64,000 bases of DNA, from NCBI GenBank assembly GCA_020540725.1, contig JAJBSL010000010.1, positions 21,406-85,405 of the forward strand, read 5' to 3'. Positions 16,336 through 25,143 of this stretch are shown here, one piece after another. How positions within the stretch are numbered: position 1 is the first letter of the stretch; each line of letters opens with the position of its first letter. The DNA comes from Lachnospiraceae bacterium EP-SM-12S-S03. Lineage in GTDB: Bacteria; Bacillota; Clostridia; Lachnospirales; Lachnospiraceae. The position numbers and the translations under genes were made by a program. The notes under the pieces are model-generated. The model made no database searches. It worked only from the letters and a program-made list of their open reading frames with translations, and was not told the origin of the DNA.

Positions 16336-16381
16336 AAGAGTCTCGGGCATTGCATAGTAAGCGTGCCGCGAGGCTCTTTTT
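16336..16381 (+). terminator. Terminator after the CofE-like gene
   Basis: AAGAGTCTCGGG pairs with CCGCGAGGCTCTT (one G-T, one mismatch) across a loop of about 20 bases containing TTGCATAG, followed by a T run. The remaining 145 bases to glyA hold a possible -10 (TTATCAT near 16470) and no gene. Confidence 0.7.
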
Positions 16382-16527
16382 CTGTTATAGCAAATTTCTG
16401 TGGAATCAGATAGATATATTCTTCGGTGCGATTGTTGGATGCAGCATATTGAAGCAGAATATAAACTGTGTTATCATGGCTTTAGGGAGAACCCAAAACG
16501 GAGAAGATAAATGAAGGAGGCAGCAAT

Positions 16528-17775
16528 ATGGTAAATGAAGTAATGAATGTGATTGCACAATATGACCCGGAAGTCGGCAAGGCGATTCAAGCTGAGTGTA
16601 GAAGACAGAGACGGAATCTGGAACTGATCGCATCGGAAAATATCGTGTCAGAACCGGTTATGCTCACAATGGGAACTGTTCTTACGAACAAGTACGCAGA
16701 AGGCTATTCCGGAAAGCGCTATTATGGTGGCTGTGAAAATGTAGATGTTGTGGAGACGCTTGCCATTGAACGTGCAAAGGAGTTGTTCGGATGCGATTAT
16801 GCCAATGTACAGCCACATTCCGGCGCGCAGGCGAATACAGCAGTATATGTTGCAATGCTCAAAGCCGGAGATACGATCATGGGTATGAATCTGGATCATG
16901 GCGGACATCTGACGCATGGAAGCCCGGTAAATTTCTCAGGGTTATATTTTAACATAGTGCCATATGGTGTAGATGAAAATGGTTTTATCGATTATGATGA
17001 AGTGGAACGTCTTGCATTAGAGCATCATCCGAGATTGATCATTGCTGGAGCAAGCGCTTATGCGAGAATCATTGATTTTAAGCGTTTCCGTGAAATTGCA
17101 GACAAGGCGGGTTCCTATCTGATGGTGGACATGGCGCATATTGCAGGGCTTGTTGCGGCCGGATTACATCCAAGTCCGATTCCATATGCAGATGTGGTGA
17201 CAACAACGACCCATAAGACACTCCGTGGTCCGAGAGGTGGTATGATCTTAGCAAATAGAGAAGCTGCCGAGAAATTTAATTTTAACAAGGCCATTTTCCC
17301 AGGCACACAGGGAGGACCGTTAGAGCATGTGATCGCAGCGAAAGCCGTAGCATTTGGTGAAGCTTTGAAACCGGAATTTAAAGCATATCAGGAACAGGTT
17401 GTGAAGAATTCCAAAGCGCTTGCGGAAGCGCTGAAGAAACAGGGATTCAAACTGCTGACAGGAGGAACGGATAATCACCTGATGTTATTGGATCTGACAA
17501 ACATTGACATTTCAGGAAAAGAACTGCAGAAGAGATGTGATGAAGTTTATATCACATTGAATAAGAATACGATTCCAAATGATCCGAGAAGTCCGTTTGT
17601 GACATCCGGCGTCAGAATCGGAACACCTGCGGTAACTTCCAGAGGTATGAAAGAAGAGGATATGGAGAAGATTGCAGAATTAATCTGGCTTACTGCAACG
17701 GACTTTGAGAATAAGGCAGATGAAATACGGGCGGAAGTTGAGAAACTGTGTGCGAAATATCCGATTTATGAATAA
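16528..17775 (+). CDS. glyA: Serine hydroxymethyltransferase
   Basis: A 415-residue PLP enzyme converting serine and tetrahydrofolate to glycine and 5,10-methylene-THF, a main source of one-carbon units. The PLP lysine is Lys230 in [47 protein letters not shown] and [13 protein letters not shown] are intact. Length is normal. GGAGG lies 8 bases before the ATG. It is flanked by terminators on both sides, so it is a single-gene unit. The products feed the purine synthesis genes found later in the window. Confidence 0.98.
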   Translation: MVNEVMNVIAQYDPEVGKAIQAECRRQRRNLELIASENIVSEPVMLTMGTVLTNKYAEGYSGKRYYGGCENVDVVETLAIERAKELFGCDYANVQPHSGAQANTAVYVAMLKAGDTIMGMNLDHGGHLTHGSPVNFSGLYFNIVPYGVDENGFIDYDEVERLALEHHPRLIIAGASAYARIIDFKRFREIADKAGSYLMVDMAHIAGLVAAGLHPSPIPYADVVTTTTHKTLRGPRGGMILANREAAEKFNFNKAIFPGTQGGPLEHVIAAKAVAFGEALKPEFKAYQEQVVKNSKALAEALKKQGFKLLTGGTDNHLMLLDLTNIDISGKELQKRCDEVYITLNKNTIPNDPRSPFVTSGVRIGTPAVTSRGMKEEDMEKIAELIWLTATDFENKADEIRAEVEKLCAKYPIYE

Positions 17776-17788
17776 ATAACAGGAGAAG

Positions 17789-17820
17789 CGTCTCGGGAAA
17801 TTATGGTCCCGAGACGTTTT
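17789..17820 (+). terminator. Terminator of glyA
   Basis: A perfect 9-bp GC-rich stem (CGTCTCGGG / CCCGAGACG) with a 10-nt loop is followed by TTTT. It lies 13 bases after the glyA stop codon. Confidence 0.9.
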
Positions 17821-17821
17821 C

Positions 17822-17852
17822 AATTGTATAGGAAATTGCGTACTATGCAATT
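17822..17852. repeat. Terminator-adjacent hairpin with GAAATTG loop
   Basis: A 10-bp stem AATTGTATAG / CTATGCAATT (one G-T) encloses the 11-nt loop GAAATTGCGTA, starting two bases after the glyA terminator and ending at the TetR gene. A closely related hairpin with the loop GAAATTGTCTT lies at 60784-60820, again directly after a terminator. Confidence 0.6.
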
Positions 17853-18422
17853 TTACACATTACCTATCAGACATTCTAAATATTCAAAGGCTTGTTCCTT
17901 TGTACAATTCTGGTTTTTTAAATTACACCATTGCCATATTAGCAGTAGCGTATTGCTGTAATGATCTGCTAATACTTCATTTGGAACGATACTTTTTTCG
18001 GCGTCAGAACAAGTGCGAAAAATATTACGCATTTGATTGTTCATAAAGTTCCGAAAACTACTGAACATATAACCGATTTCTGAATTGTAGGTGAAGACAC
18101 TATGGATTTTTTTCCTATTTTCTTTGCTAAAATCAAAAATGCGGTCAAAAAATATATGCAGAGTTTTGTCGTGCGGCAGATATTGATAATCTTCTAAATG
18201 AATTTCTTTGGTCAGCCATAACCAACAGTAATTCAAAAGGTCAAACTTATCTTCAAAATAGTTATAAAATGTAGCTCTTGGATAATTTGCACGTTTGCAC
18301 AATTCCCCTACCGTAATTTCTTCAAAACTTTTTTCAGAAAGCAATGTAAACATCATAGTTTTAAAATCATTCAAGGTGCGTTTAGCTCCTCGCGTCAATT
18401 CTTTGTTAATGTCGTACTTCAT
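17853..18422 (-). CDS. TetR/AcrR family transcriptional regulator
   Basis: A 189-residue TetR-type repressor. The N-terminal HTH spans about residues 15-60 (TMMFTLLSEKSFEEITVGELCKRANYPRATFYNYFEDKFDLL). The C-terminal ligand domain is divergent and binds an unknown effector. It is transcribed divergently from the SDR/EFR1 pair across a 159-base region holding an 18-bp inverted repeat (18457-18474). This is the standard layout for a local repressor, so control of those genes is likely. Confidence 0.9.
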   Translation of the reverse strand: MKYDINKELTRGAKRTLNDFKTMMFTLLSEKSFEEITVGELCKRANYPRATFYNYFEDKFDLLNYCWLWLTKEIHLEDYQYLPHDKTLHIFFDRIFDFSKENRKKIHSVFTYNSEIGYMFSSFRNFMNNQMRNIFRTCSDAEKSIVPNEVLADHYSNTLLLIWQWCNLKNQNCTKEQAFEYLECLIGNV

Positions 18423-18456
18423 CTGTGAACACCTCTTTTTTTACATTTTTCATAAT

Positions 18457-18474
18457 TTGTCCAAATTTGAACAA
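18457..18474. promoter_or_regulatory. Candidate TetR operator
   Basis: TTGTCCAAATTTGAACAA is an inverted repeat matching in 16 of 18 positions, in the divergent promoter region between the TetR gene and the SDR/EFR1 genes. Size and symmetry suit a TetR dimer. Binding is inferred. Confidence 0.5.
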
Positions 18475-18581
18475 TTCTATTTTTTTGTCTCTTGCATAAT
18501 GTTTGTTTTTAATTTACCATAACGATGTGATTTTTACAAGTGTCTAAATTAAAACAAATGTTTTTTGGAAGAGAGGTATAT

Positions 18582-18974
18582 ATGAAAATAGCAATCATTA
18601 CAGGAGCTTCTTCGGGATTAGGAGTTGAATTTACAAAGACAATTATAGAGCAGTATCCCAAACTTGATGAAATCTGGGTTATTGCAAGACGGAAAGACAG
18701 GTTGAAAAACCTTGCTAAACACAATCCGGATAAAAAAATACGTACGATAGCGCTTGATCTTGGTGTTGATGAGGAATATAGAAAACTGGAAATATTGTTA
18801 GCTGATGTAAAACCACAAATTAGTATTCTTATCAATAATGCCGGCTATGAATGCTCAGGTAATTTTAGAGATATGTCTACATCAGATATTCAAAATATGC
18901 TTTCTGTCAATGTGAAAGGATTGACTATGGTACAAAGAATTTGTAGTCCGTACTTTGCAAAAAAATTTTATTAA
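18582..18974 (+). pseudogene. SDR oxidoreductase, 3'-truncated
   Basis: 130 codons matching the first half of a short-chain dehydrogenase: the NAD(P)-binding TGASSGLG (residues 7-14), the LINNAGY motif and NVKGLTMVQRI. The frame ends at FAKKFY just where the NISS strand should follow, so the catalytic Ser and YxxxK are absent. The stop codon is immediately followed by the ribosome site of the EFR1 gene, which suggests a deletion that removed the SDR 3' half. The ATG at 18582 follows GAGAGG. The product can bind at most a nucleotide, and catalysis is not expected. Confidence 0.8.
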
Positions 18975-18986
18975 AGGAGCGTTTTT

Positions 18987-19760
18987 ATGATTATTTATTT
19001 TTCAGCAACAGGAAATAGTCAATATGTAGCAGAGAGAATTGCGCAAGCAACAGGAGATAGAACAGTTTCTATCACTTCATGTATGAAAAATCACCAATTT
19101 CAATTTGAATTTCATGAAAGTGAGTTTTTAGGAATTGTCAGCCCTACTTATTCGTGGGGGTTACCAGAGATTGTAAAAGAATTTTTGCAAAAAATAAATT
19201 TGAACAGAAAACCGTCATATATATGGTTTATTGCAACCTATGGCACAACCACAGGGCAAATAGGTAATTTTGCAAATGAAATATTACAAAAACAAAATAT
19301 AGAATTTTCGGCATATTTTAGTGTGAAAATGCCAGATACATGGACACCAACTTTTAACTTAAGCAATAAAGAGCATGTCAGAAAGATAAATGAAAGAGCA
19401 GAACTTCAAATAGATTCTGTAATAGATAAAATTAAAAATCATGCAACAGGAGATTATATGCAAAGAAAAGTTCCCATGCCTATTGCAAAGCGGTTTTACA
19501 ATATGGAGTATGGTACTATGCGTAAAACAAGTCATTTTCATGTTGAAGATACTTGTATAGGATGTGGTTTATGTGCGAGAAACTGCCCGATTTCTGCCAT
19601 AGATATGGTCAAACAAAAGCCGGCCTGGAATAGAGAACAGTGTGTTATGTGTCTTTCCTGCTTACACCACTGTCCCAAATTTGCAATACAGTATGACAAT
19701 AAAACAAAAAAACATGGACAATATGTTCATGCTCCATTATCTGTAAAAAGCAGAGGATAA
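18987..19760 (+). CDS. EFR1 family flavodoxin-ferredoxin protein
   Basis: A 257-residue fusion. The N-terminal flavodoxin-like fold (YFSATGNSQYVAERIA, PTYSWGLPEIV) probably binds FMN. The C-terminal ferredoxin region has two [4Fe-4S] motifs: CIGCGLCARNCP and CVMCLSCLHHCP. It is a cytoplasmic electron carrier common in anaerobic clostridia; partners are unknown. Strong AAAGGAG ribosome site. It lies 12 bases after the truncated SDR gene and is probably co-transcribed with it under the divergent TetR regulator. Confidence 0.92.
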   Translation: MIIYFSATGNSQYVAERIAQATGDRTVSITSCMKNHQFQFEFHESEFLGIVSPTYSWGLPEIVKEFLQKINLNRKPSYIWFIATYGTTTGQIGNFANEILQKQNIEFSAYFSVKMPDTWTPTFNLSNKEHVRKINERAELQIDSVIDKIKNHATGDYMQRKVPMPIAKRFYNMEYGTMRKTSHFHVEDTCIGCGLCARNCPISAIDMVKQKPAWNREQCVMCLSCLHHCPKFAIQYDNKTKKHGQYVHAPLSVKSRG

Positions 19761-19773
19761 AAAGAATATATCA

Positions 19774-19815
19774 GTAAAAGATAAATATTTATCTTTTAAA
19801 ATATTTATCTTTTAC
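19774..19815. terminator. Bidirectional terminator between EFR1 gene and aroE-like gene
   Basis: GTAAAAGATAAATATT pairs perfectly with AATATTTATCTTTTAC (16 bp, 10-nt loop). A shorter perfect palindrome (AAAAGATAAAT / ATTTATCTTTT) overlaps it. The two genes converge here, and the right arm runs into the last codons of the minus-strand gene. Confidence 0.65.
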
Positions 19816-20658
19816 GATTGAGACAGGCATCTCTTTGCCTGTCCACAGTTTGAAGGATGCAGCGCCTTGATAGAGAAGCATATACAAGCCGTTAAAGGTG
19901 TTGCATCCGGCTTCTTTGGCCAGGCGGAGAAGTTTGGTTTCTTCCGGATTGTAAATGATATCCGATACGATCAGATCTTTATGGAACATGGAAATGTCTG
20001 TGATCAGACTATCGTCTGTGTTTGGCGCCATTCCAACCGAAGTTGTGTTGACAAGTAAGACGCTTTCGGACAGTTCTCGCCGCAGGATATCCGGAGACTC
20101 ATAGGTAAAAAGATTTAATGTGCAACTTGTCTGTTTTTTTAGCTTTTCGATGATTTCTTCCATTCTCTCATAAGATCTGCTTTTGCCGTTGAAAATGGAA
20201 ATCTCAGAAACACCGTCAAAGGCGGCCTGAGCAACAATTGCGGTAGCTGCGCCTCCGGCGCCGAGTACGGTAATCTTTTCTCCGATGATATTGAATCCCT
20301 CTTCTTTGACAGATTCCATATAGCCGATGCCATCTGTTGTATATCCCGTAAAAATTCCATTGTCATTGACTACAGTATTGACTGCACCGGCAATTTCTGC
20401 CACAGGGGAAAGTCTGTCGCAGAGCCGGCACATCAGATTCTTGTTCGGCATAGTCAGATTAAAGCCTCTTATTTTCATGGCGCGTAGGCCTTCTATGGCG
20501 GTTTTCAGTTCTGTTGTATTCACATCAAAGGCAAGATACGCATAGTCAAGTCCTAACTGCTGAAAAGATTCGTTGTGCATCATAGGGGAAATACTGTGCG
20601 CTACCGGACTCCCGAGAAGACCGGTAAGTGTTGTATGTCCTGTAATGATTTGATTCAT
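19789..20658 (-). CDS. Shikimate/quinate dehydrogenase, YdiB-like
   Basis: A 289-residue NAD(P)-dependent dehydrogenase. The N-terminal substrate domain has the SISPMMHN motif and the catalytic Lys in TMPNK. The nucleotide-binding loop is LGAGGAATAI. The C-terminus carries FNGLYMLLYQGAASFKLWTG. The MPNK variant and the run NLMCRLCDRLSPVAEIAGAVNTVVNDNG resemble E. coli YdiB (quinate/shikimate dehydrogenase) more than AroE, which normally has the TxPHK type. It may still serve the shikimate pathway here, since aroD and aroB are 3 kb away. It stands alone on the minus strand. Confidence 0.9.
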   Translation of the reverse strand: MNQIITGHTTLTGLLGSPVAHSISPMMHNESFQQLGLDYAYLAFDVNTTELKTAIEGLRAMKIRGFNLTMPNKNLMCRLCDRLSPVAEIAGAVNTVVNDNGIFTGYTTDGIGYMESVKEEGFNIIGEKITVLGAGGAATAIVAQAAFDGVSEISIFNGKSRSYERMEEIIEKLKKQTSCTLNLFTYESPDILRRELSESVLLVNTTSVGMAPNTDDSLITDISMFHKDLIVSDIIYNPEETKLLRLAKEAGCNTFNGLYMLLYQGAASFKLWTGKEMPVSIVKDKYFKR

Positions 20659-20741
20659 AAATTCACATCCTTAGTTTTTCTATCATAAGTAATCGTTCTA
20701 AAAATTAGAGTAAAGAGAAAATAAAAACTTGTCAAGGGAAT

Positions 20742-21077
20742 TTACAGGCTGGAGTGGTTTTTTCTTCTTTTTGTAGGATTTAAATAAAAGTCCTGAATTA
20801 TGGTTGTGATAAGGAAAATGATCCATAACAGCCAAAAGCTATATAACTTCTGGGATAATCCCGTTCCCATAAAAATAAGAAAGCTTCCTATAAGTAAAAG
20901 CAAAAAAGTAATTATAATTTTGACGGATAATTTGCAATCTTTGTATTGAGAGATAAAATGTGCGGCACAAAATAGTAAAACATATACGATACCTGTGGCG
21001 TAATCACTTTGAGTTTTATAAGAAAGAAAAATGCTCAATAATAAAAGCGAAAAATAAAATACAATATCTTTTTTCAT
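20742..21077 (-). CDS. Small membrane protein of unknown function
   Basis: A 111-residue, very hydrophobic protein with about four predicted transmembrane helices and a basic C-terminus (NPTKRRKNHSSL). The ATG at 21077 follows GGGGAT; a longer frame starting at 21197 has no ribosome site and is less likely. I recognise no family. It lies between the YdiB-like gene and a two-component system, on the opposite strand to the latter. The upstream 188 bases carry a TATAAT at 21227-21232 for the plus-strand regulator. Confidence 0.55.
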   Translation of the reverse strand: MKKDIVFYFSLLLLSIFLSYKTQSDYATGIVYVLLFCAAHFISQYKDCKLSVKIIITFLLLLIGSFLIFMGTGLSQKLYSFWLLWIIFLITTIIQDFYLNPTKRRKNHSSL

Positions 21078-21265
21078 AAAATTTAGATCCCCACTTTCTT
21101 TTGATATTTCTATCATACAGTATATTTTCAGAAAATAAAAAAGAAGAAATCTAAAGAAATCTAAAGAGGTAGCAGGAGAATTTACATTTTTGAACATTAG
21201 TCCTATGTTTGTTTTCTTAGAAATGCTATAATTTTACTATATATCGGAGAAAGGAATCGGAGACT

Positions 21266-21976
21266 ATGAGTAGGTATAAGATTTTAGTTGTGGATGATGA
21301 TGCGGAAATCCGGGATGTAGTTTTGAAGCTTCTGGAGAATGAGAATTACGAAGTTGTGGGTGCGGTGGATGGAGAACAGGCATTGCAGATTTTGGATGAT
21401 TCATTTGATCTGATTATTTTAGACGTGATGATGCCAAAGAAAGACGGAATCAGTACTTGTATTGACATAAGAGAGAAATTCATTATTCCTATTTTGTTTC
21501 TTACTGCAAAAAACACAGAATATGATAAATATGTAGGGCTTTCCATAGGAGGCGATGATTATCTTGAAAAACCGTTCTCAAGAGTGGAACTTCTGGCAAG
21601 AATTTCTTCCTTACTAAGACGATACCGGGTATACCAAAGAGAAGAAGGAGAAAAGAAAATTTCGGATCATTATATTTGTGTTAAGGATTTGAAAATTGAT
21701 AAAGCTACAAGTCGGGTATTTCAAAATGACAGGGAGATTCTTTTGACGAATATGGAATATAAACTTCTGCTCTTATTTGCGAAGAATCCAAATCAGATTT
21801 TCACGCTAGAGATGATTTATGAAACAATATGGGAAGAAAACTATGATTATTCGATGAACTCTCTGATCATGGTACATATTAGAAATTTAAGAAAGAAGTT
21901 GGGAGATACTCCGCAGACAGCAAAATATATTAAAAATATTTGGGGACGGGGGTATTGCATAGAAGATGAAGAGTAG
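21266..21976 (+). CDS. OmpR/VanR-type response regulator
   Basis: A 236-residue regulator. The receiver domain (about 1-120) has the acidic pocket DDD (10-12), phospho-acceptor Asp53 in ILDVMMP, and the conserved lysine in LEKPFS. The C-terminal winged-helix DNA-binding domain (about 135-233) ends in IKNIWGRGYCIE. Overall it looks like the VanR/PhoP group. The stop codon overlaps the start of the sensor kinase gene (11 bases). The target is unknown, though the aro genes follow directly. Confidence 0.94.
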   Translation: MSRYKILVVDDDAEIRDVVLKLLENENYEVVGAVDGEQALQILDDSFDLIILDVMMPKKDGISTCIDIREKFIIPILFLTAKNTEYDKYVGLSIGGDDYLEKPFSRVELLARISSLLRRYRVYQREEGEKKISDHYICVKDLKIDKATSRVFQNDREILLTNMEYKLLLLFAKNPNQIFTLEMIYETIWEENYDYSMNSLIMVHIRNLRKKLGDTPQTAKYIKNIWGRGYCIEDEE

Positions 21977-23267
21977 GAAGAACACTCTGACAAAGGAACT
22001 GCTGTTATTGTGCCTTTTCTCATTTGCAGTTTCATTTGTTTTTTATAAAGTTGCATTAACATTCGGTGTGACGTACATTTCCGAATATTATAATACCGAA
22101 GATCATATTGAAAAACTAGAGAAAAAATATGCCAAGAATCTGCAGAATTATGTGAATGAGTCTGAAATTTATGTGGGAGATTTGAATGAGATTGATGAGT
22201 GGGTATTGGCGCAAAACGATGTGTATTTAAAATTATTTCATAATGGAAATCTCGTGTATGACACGCTTTATGGAGTGACGGAGGGTTCTGACATGCCGGA
22301 AGAATCGGTAAAAGAATATGGGGAAATGCGAGTTTACTCTATTCATTTTATGGATGGGGAAGCAGAAGCTTTATTATTCGGTTATGATTACAGGATAGAA
22401 AGTTATGCAAGGTATGTCATGCTTCTGTTGTCACTTATAGTATTCCTTGTTGTGTTTGTCTATGGTATCAGGAAGAAAATACGATATCTTGTTACGATTA
22501 GTCGGGAGGTGGATCGACTTTCTGAAGATTTGCACTATGAAGTTACGGTGCAAGGTGAGGATGAAATTGCTACAGTAGCGAAAGGGATTGATCGTTTGCG
22601 GCGGTCGGTAATTGATCAGATGGAACGTGAGAAGAGAGCATATGATACGAATATGAATTTGGTCACATCCTTATCTCATGATATCAAGACACCGCTAACT
22701 TCTGTGATCGGGTATATGGAACTGGCAAGAGAAAAGGCAAAACAGGATGAAGAAGTGATACAATATCTGAACATTTCTTTGGAGAAAGCCATGTACTTAA
22801 AGCAACAGACGAATGATCTGTTTGAGCATTTCCTTTTACATTCTAATGGATATCAGATTGTATTTGAAAAAGTCAATGCCAATGAGCTGATCGTGCAGAT
22901 GCTGGAAGAGAATCTGTTAGAATTGGAAGCGAAAGGAGTGCCAGTAAAACGGCAAATTTCGAATATCGCAGCAAGCATTTCCGTAAATGTAAATCTAATC
23001 TATAGTGTCTTTGAAAATCTGTTTTCTAATCTAAATAAATATGCAGATTTATCAAAAGAAGTGCAAGTTGGTTATCAGTTAAGAGAAGGTTATCTGGTAG
23101 TTTTCATTGAAAACAGCAAAAAAACAGAGAAAAACAAAAATTGGATTTCTACAAAAATCGGACTTGATAATTGCAGGGCGATCATGGGAAAACATAAAGG
23201 GAAATTAGAAATAGAAGAGACAAACGAAAGGTTTAAAGTTACATTGTGGCTTCCATATCTTGCATAA
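21966..23267 (+). CDS. Sensor histidine kinase with degenerate ATP-binding domain
   Basis: A 433-residue membrane kinase: first helix at about 12-33, an extracellular sensor of about 120 residues, second helix at about 155-175, a HAMP-like linker, then the dimerisation domain with His238 in SLSHDIKTPLTSV. The ATPase domain keeps an N-box (FENLFSNLNKYAD) but the usual DxGxG and GxGxG loops are hard to find; only IGLDNCRAIMGKHKG remains. This recalls VanS-like kinases with reduced ATP lids. It pairs with the overlapping response regulator. The stimulus is unknown. Confidence 0.9.
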   Translation: MKSRKNTLTKELLLLCLFSFAVSFVFYKVALTFGVTYISEYYNTEDHIEKLEKKYAKNLQNYVNESEIYVGDLNEIDEWVLAQNDVYLKLFHNGNLVYDTLYGVTEGSDMPEESVKEYGEMRVYSIHFMDGEAEALLFGYDYRIESYARYVMLLLSLIVFLVVFVYGIRKKIRYLVTISREVDRLSEDLHYEVTVQGEDEIATVAKGIDRLRRSVIDQMEREKRAYDTNMNLVTSLSHDIKTPLTSVIGYMELAREKAKQDEEVIQYLNISLEKAMYLKQQTNDLFEHFLLHSNGYQIVFEKVNANELIVQMLEENLLELEAKGVPVKRQISNIAASISVNVNLIYSVFENLFSNLNKYADLSKEVQVGYQLREGYLVVFIENSKKTEKNKNWISTKIGLDNCRAIMGKHKGKLEIEETNERFKVTLWLPYLA

Positions 23268-23322
23268 GAAAAGATGAGTATTGTATAATAAGGAAATCAA
23301 AGAATCTGTGTGGGAGGCAAGT

Positions 23323-24081
23323 ATGCAGAGTATAAAAGTTAGAAATCTTATGATCGGAGAGGGAAGAACGAAGATCTGTGTGCCGATTGTAGGAAGAACA
23401 GAACAGGATATTTTGGAGGAGGCAGTGAAGCTGCGGGAAGTTCCGGCGGATATGGCGGAATGGAGAGTGGATTGGTTTACAGATGCTTTTGATCTTGGTG
23501 CGGTGAAAGAAACTTTGAGAAAGCTGCGTGAGATTCTTAAGGACATGCCTCTTCTATTTACTTTTCGTACAAGGAATGAAGGCGGAGAGAAAGAGATAGA
23601 AGAAGAGGATTATAAAGCCCTTAATATAGAAGCTTCCAAGAGCGGATATGCAGATTTGATCGATGTGGAAGTGTTTTTTGGGAAAAGGACAGGAGAACTG
23701 ATTGAAAAAATCCATGAATGTGGATGCAAGGTAATTGCGTCCAACCACGATTTTGCAGGAACTCCGTCAAAGGATGAGATGATCCGAAGATTGCTTCATA
23801 TGCAGAAGCTGAATGCGGATATTTTGAAGATTGCAGTTATGCCAAACAACAGAAAAGATGTGCTGACACTTCTTTTGGCTACGGAGGAAATATACAGCAA
23901 TCTGGCAGACCGGCCGGTGATTACCATGTCTATGGGCGGGCTCGGAATGATAAGCCGTCTGAGCGGGGAAATTTTTGGATCTGCAGTTACATTTGGCTCC
24001 GCAGGGAAGACATCCGCACCGGGGCAGGTGGAAGTGTACGAATTAAAAAATGTACTTGACATGATTCATAAGTCAGTGTAG
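23323..24081 (+). CDS. aroD: Type I 3-dehydroquinate dehydratase
   Basis: A 252-residue class I enzyme, third step of the shikimate pathway (3-dehydroquinate to 3-dehydroshikimate). Catalytic His142 (SNHDF) and Schiff-base Lys169 (ILKIAVMP) are present, as are AEWRVDWF, FTFRT and the C-terminal SMGGLGMISRL..GS..TFGS...SAPGQ. The ATG at 23323 follows GGGAGG; an upstream ATG at 23281 lacks a ribosome site. It is the first gene of the run aroD-aroB-aroF-aroF, all on the plus strand. Confidence 0.97.
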   Translation: MQSIKVRNLMIGEGRTKICVPIVGRTEQDILEEAVKLREVPADMAEWRVDWFTDAFDLGAVKETLRKLREILKDMPLLFTFRTRNEGGEKEIEEEDYKALNIEASKSGYADLIDVEVFFGKRTGELIEKIHECGCKVIASNHDFAGTPSKDEMIRRLLHMQKLNADILKIAVMPNNRKDVLTLLLATEEIYSNLADRPVITMSMGGLGMISRLSGEIFGSAVTFGSAGKTSAPGQVEVYELKNVLDMIHKSV

Positions 24082-24138
24082 ACTTTAATTATTTAAAGCG
24101 TTGGTGTGTGAACGTGGAAGCGGAAGAGAGGTTACGGG

Positions 24139-25143
24139 ATGGAATTGGATATTCAACTGACAGAACATACAAGTAAGATTTATATAGAGAGGGACGCAAG
24201 ACTACATTTGAAAGATTATGTGAACCTGGATTGCAAGGTGATGGTCATTACGGATCAAGGTGTGCCAAAGCAATATCATCAAGAAATATTAGATCAGTGT
24301 GAGAATGGATACCTTTATGTGGCAAAGCAGGGAGAAGGTACGAAAAGCTTTCCGGTATACGAAGATATTTTACAAAAACTTTTGGAATTGAACTTTTCAA
24401 GAAAAGATCTGGTGCTTGCGCTTGGAGGCGGTGTAATCGGAGATCTAAGTGGATTTGTTGCAGGAACCTTTAAGCGGGGAATGCGGTTTGCATCCATTCC
24501 AACGACAACTCTTTCCCAAATTGATTCCAGCATCGGCGGAAAGGTGGCGGTCAATTTGGGTGAAGTGAAAAATGTGGTCGGAACCTTTTACCACCCGGAG
24601 GTGGTGGTGATTGATTTGAATACTGTAAAAACATTGACAAGAAGACATTATCATAACGGGCTTGTAGAAGCGGTGAAAGCAGGACTCATTGCAGATGCAA
24701 AGCTTTTTGAGTTATTTGAAAAGGCTGATAACGTGGATGATCATCTGGAAGAGATTATCGTAAGAGCGTTGAAAGTGAAAAAGTCCGTGGTGGAGCAGGA
24801 CGAGAAGGAAGAGAATCTTCGGAAGATTTTGAATTTCGGACATACGATCGGACATGCCATCGAAAGCATTTACCATTTGGAAGGGTACTATCATGGTGAG
24901 TGCGTCGGTATGGGAATGATGAAGATTCTGGAGAATCCCAAGATCAAAGAAAGACTGGGAAGGGTCTTGCTAAAGCTTGAAGTGCCGCTGGAAGCAGAGT
25001 ATGATACGGATGAAGTCATTGATTTCATTAAGAAAGATAAAAAAGCCAATGGAGATTATGTGACCATTGTACAGGTAGATAAAATCGGGGAAGCAAAACT
25101 TCTCCCGGTAGAGATTGAAAGTTTGAGAGGAAAGACATTATGA
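24139..25143 (+). CDS. aroB: 3-dehydroquinate synthase
   Basis: A 334-residue enzyme converting DAHP to 3-dehydroquinate with NAD+ and a divalent metal. The NAD loop GGGVIGDLSGFVAGTFKRG, TTTLSQIDSSIGGKVAVN, and metal-site residues in VEAVKAGLI, NFGHTIGHAIE and YYHGECVGMGM are visible. It is about 20 residues shorter than usual, with the loss in the helical segment after the last metal ligand (near MKILENPKIKERLG). The stop overlaps the ATG of the next gene by four bases (ATTATGA region), indicating translational coupling to DAHP synthase. Confidence 0.96.
   Translation: MELDIQLTEHTSKIYIERDARLHLKDYVNLDCKVMVITDQGVPKQYHQEILDQCENGYLYVAKQGEGTKSFPVYEDILQKLLELNFSRKDLVLALGGGVIGDLSGFVAGTFKRGMRFASIPTTTLSQIDSSIGGKVAVNLGEVKNVVGTFYHPEVVVIDLNTVKTLTRRHYHNGLVEAVKAGLIADAKLFELFEKADNVDDHLEEIIVRALKVKKSVVEQDEKEENLRKILNFGHTIGHAIESIYHLEGYYHGECVGMGMMKILENPKIKERLGRVLLKLEVPLEAEYDTDEVIDFIKKDKKANGDYVTIVQVDKIGEAKLLPVEIESLRGKTL

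Noticed and set aside
23281..23323. Upstream start for aroD
   Set aside because: No ribosome site and no conservation is expected; the ATG at 23323 has GGGAGG at proper distance.
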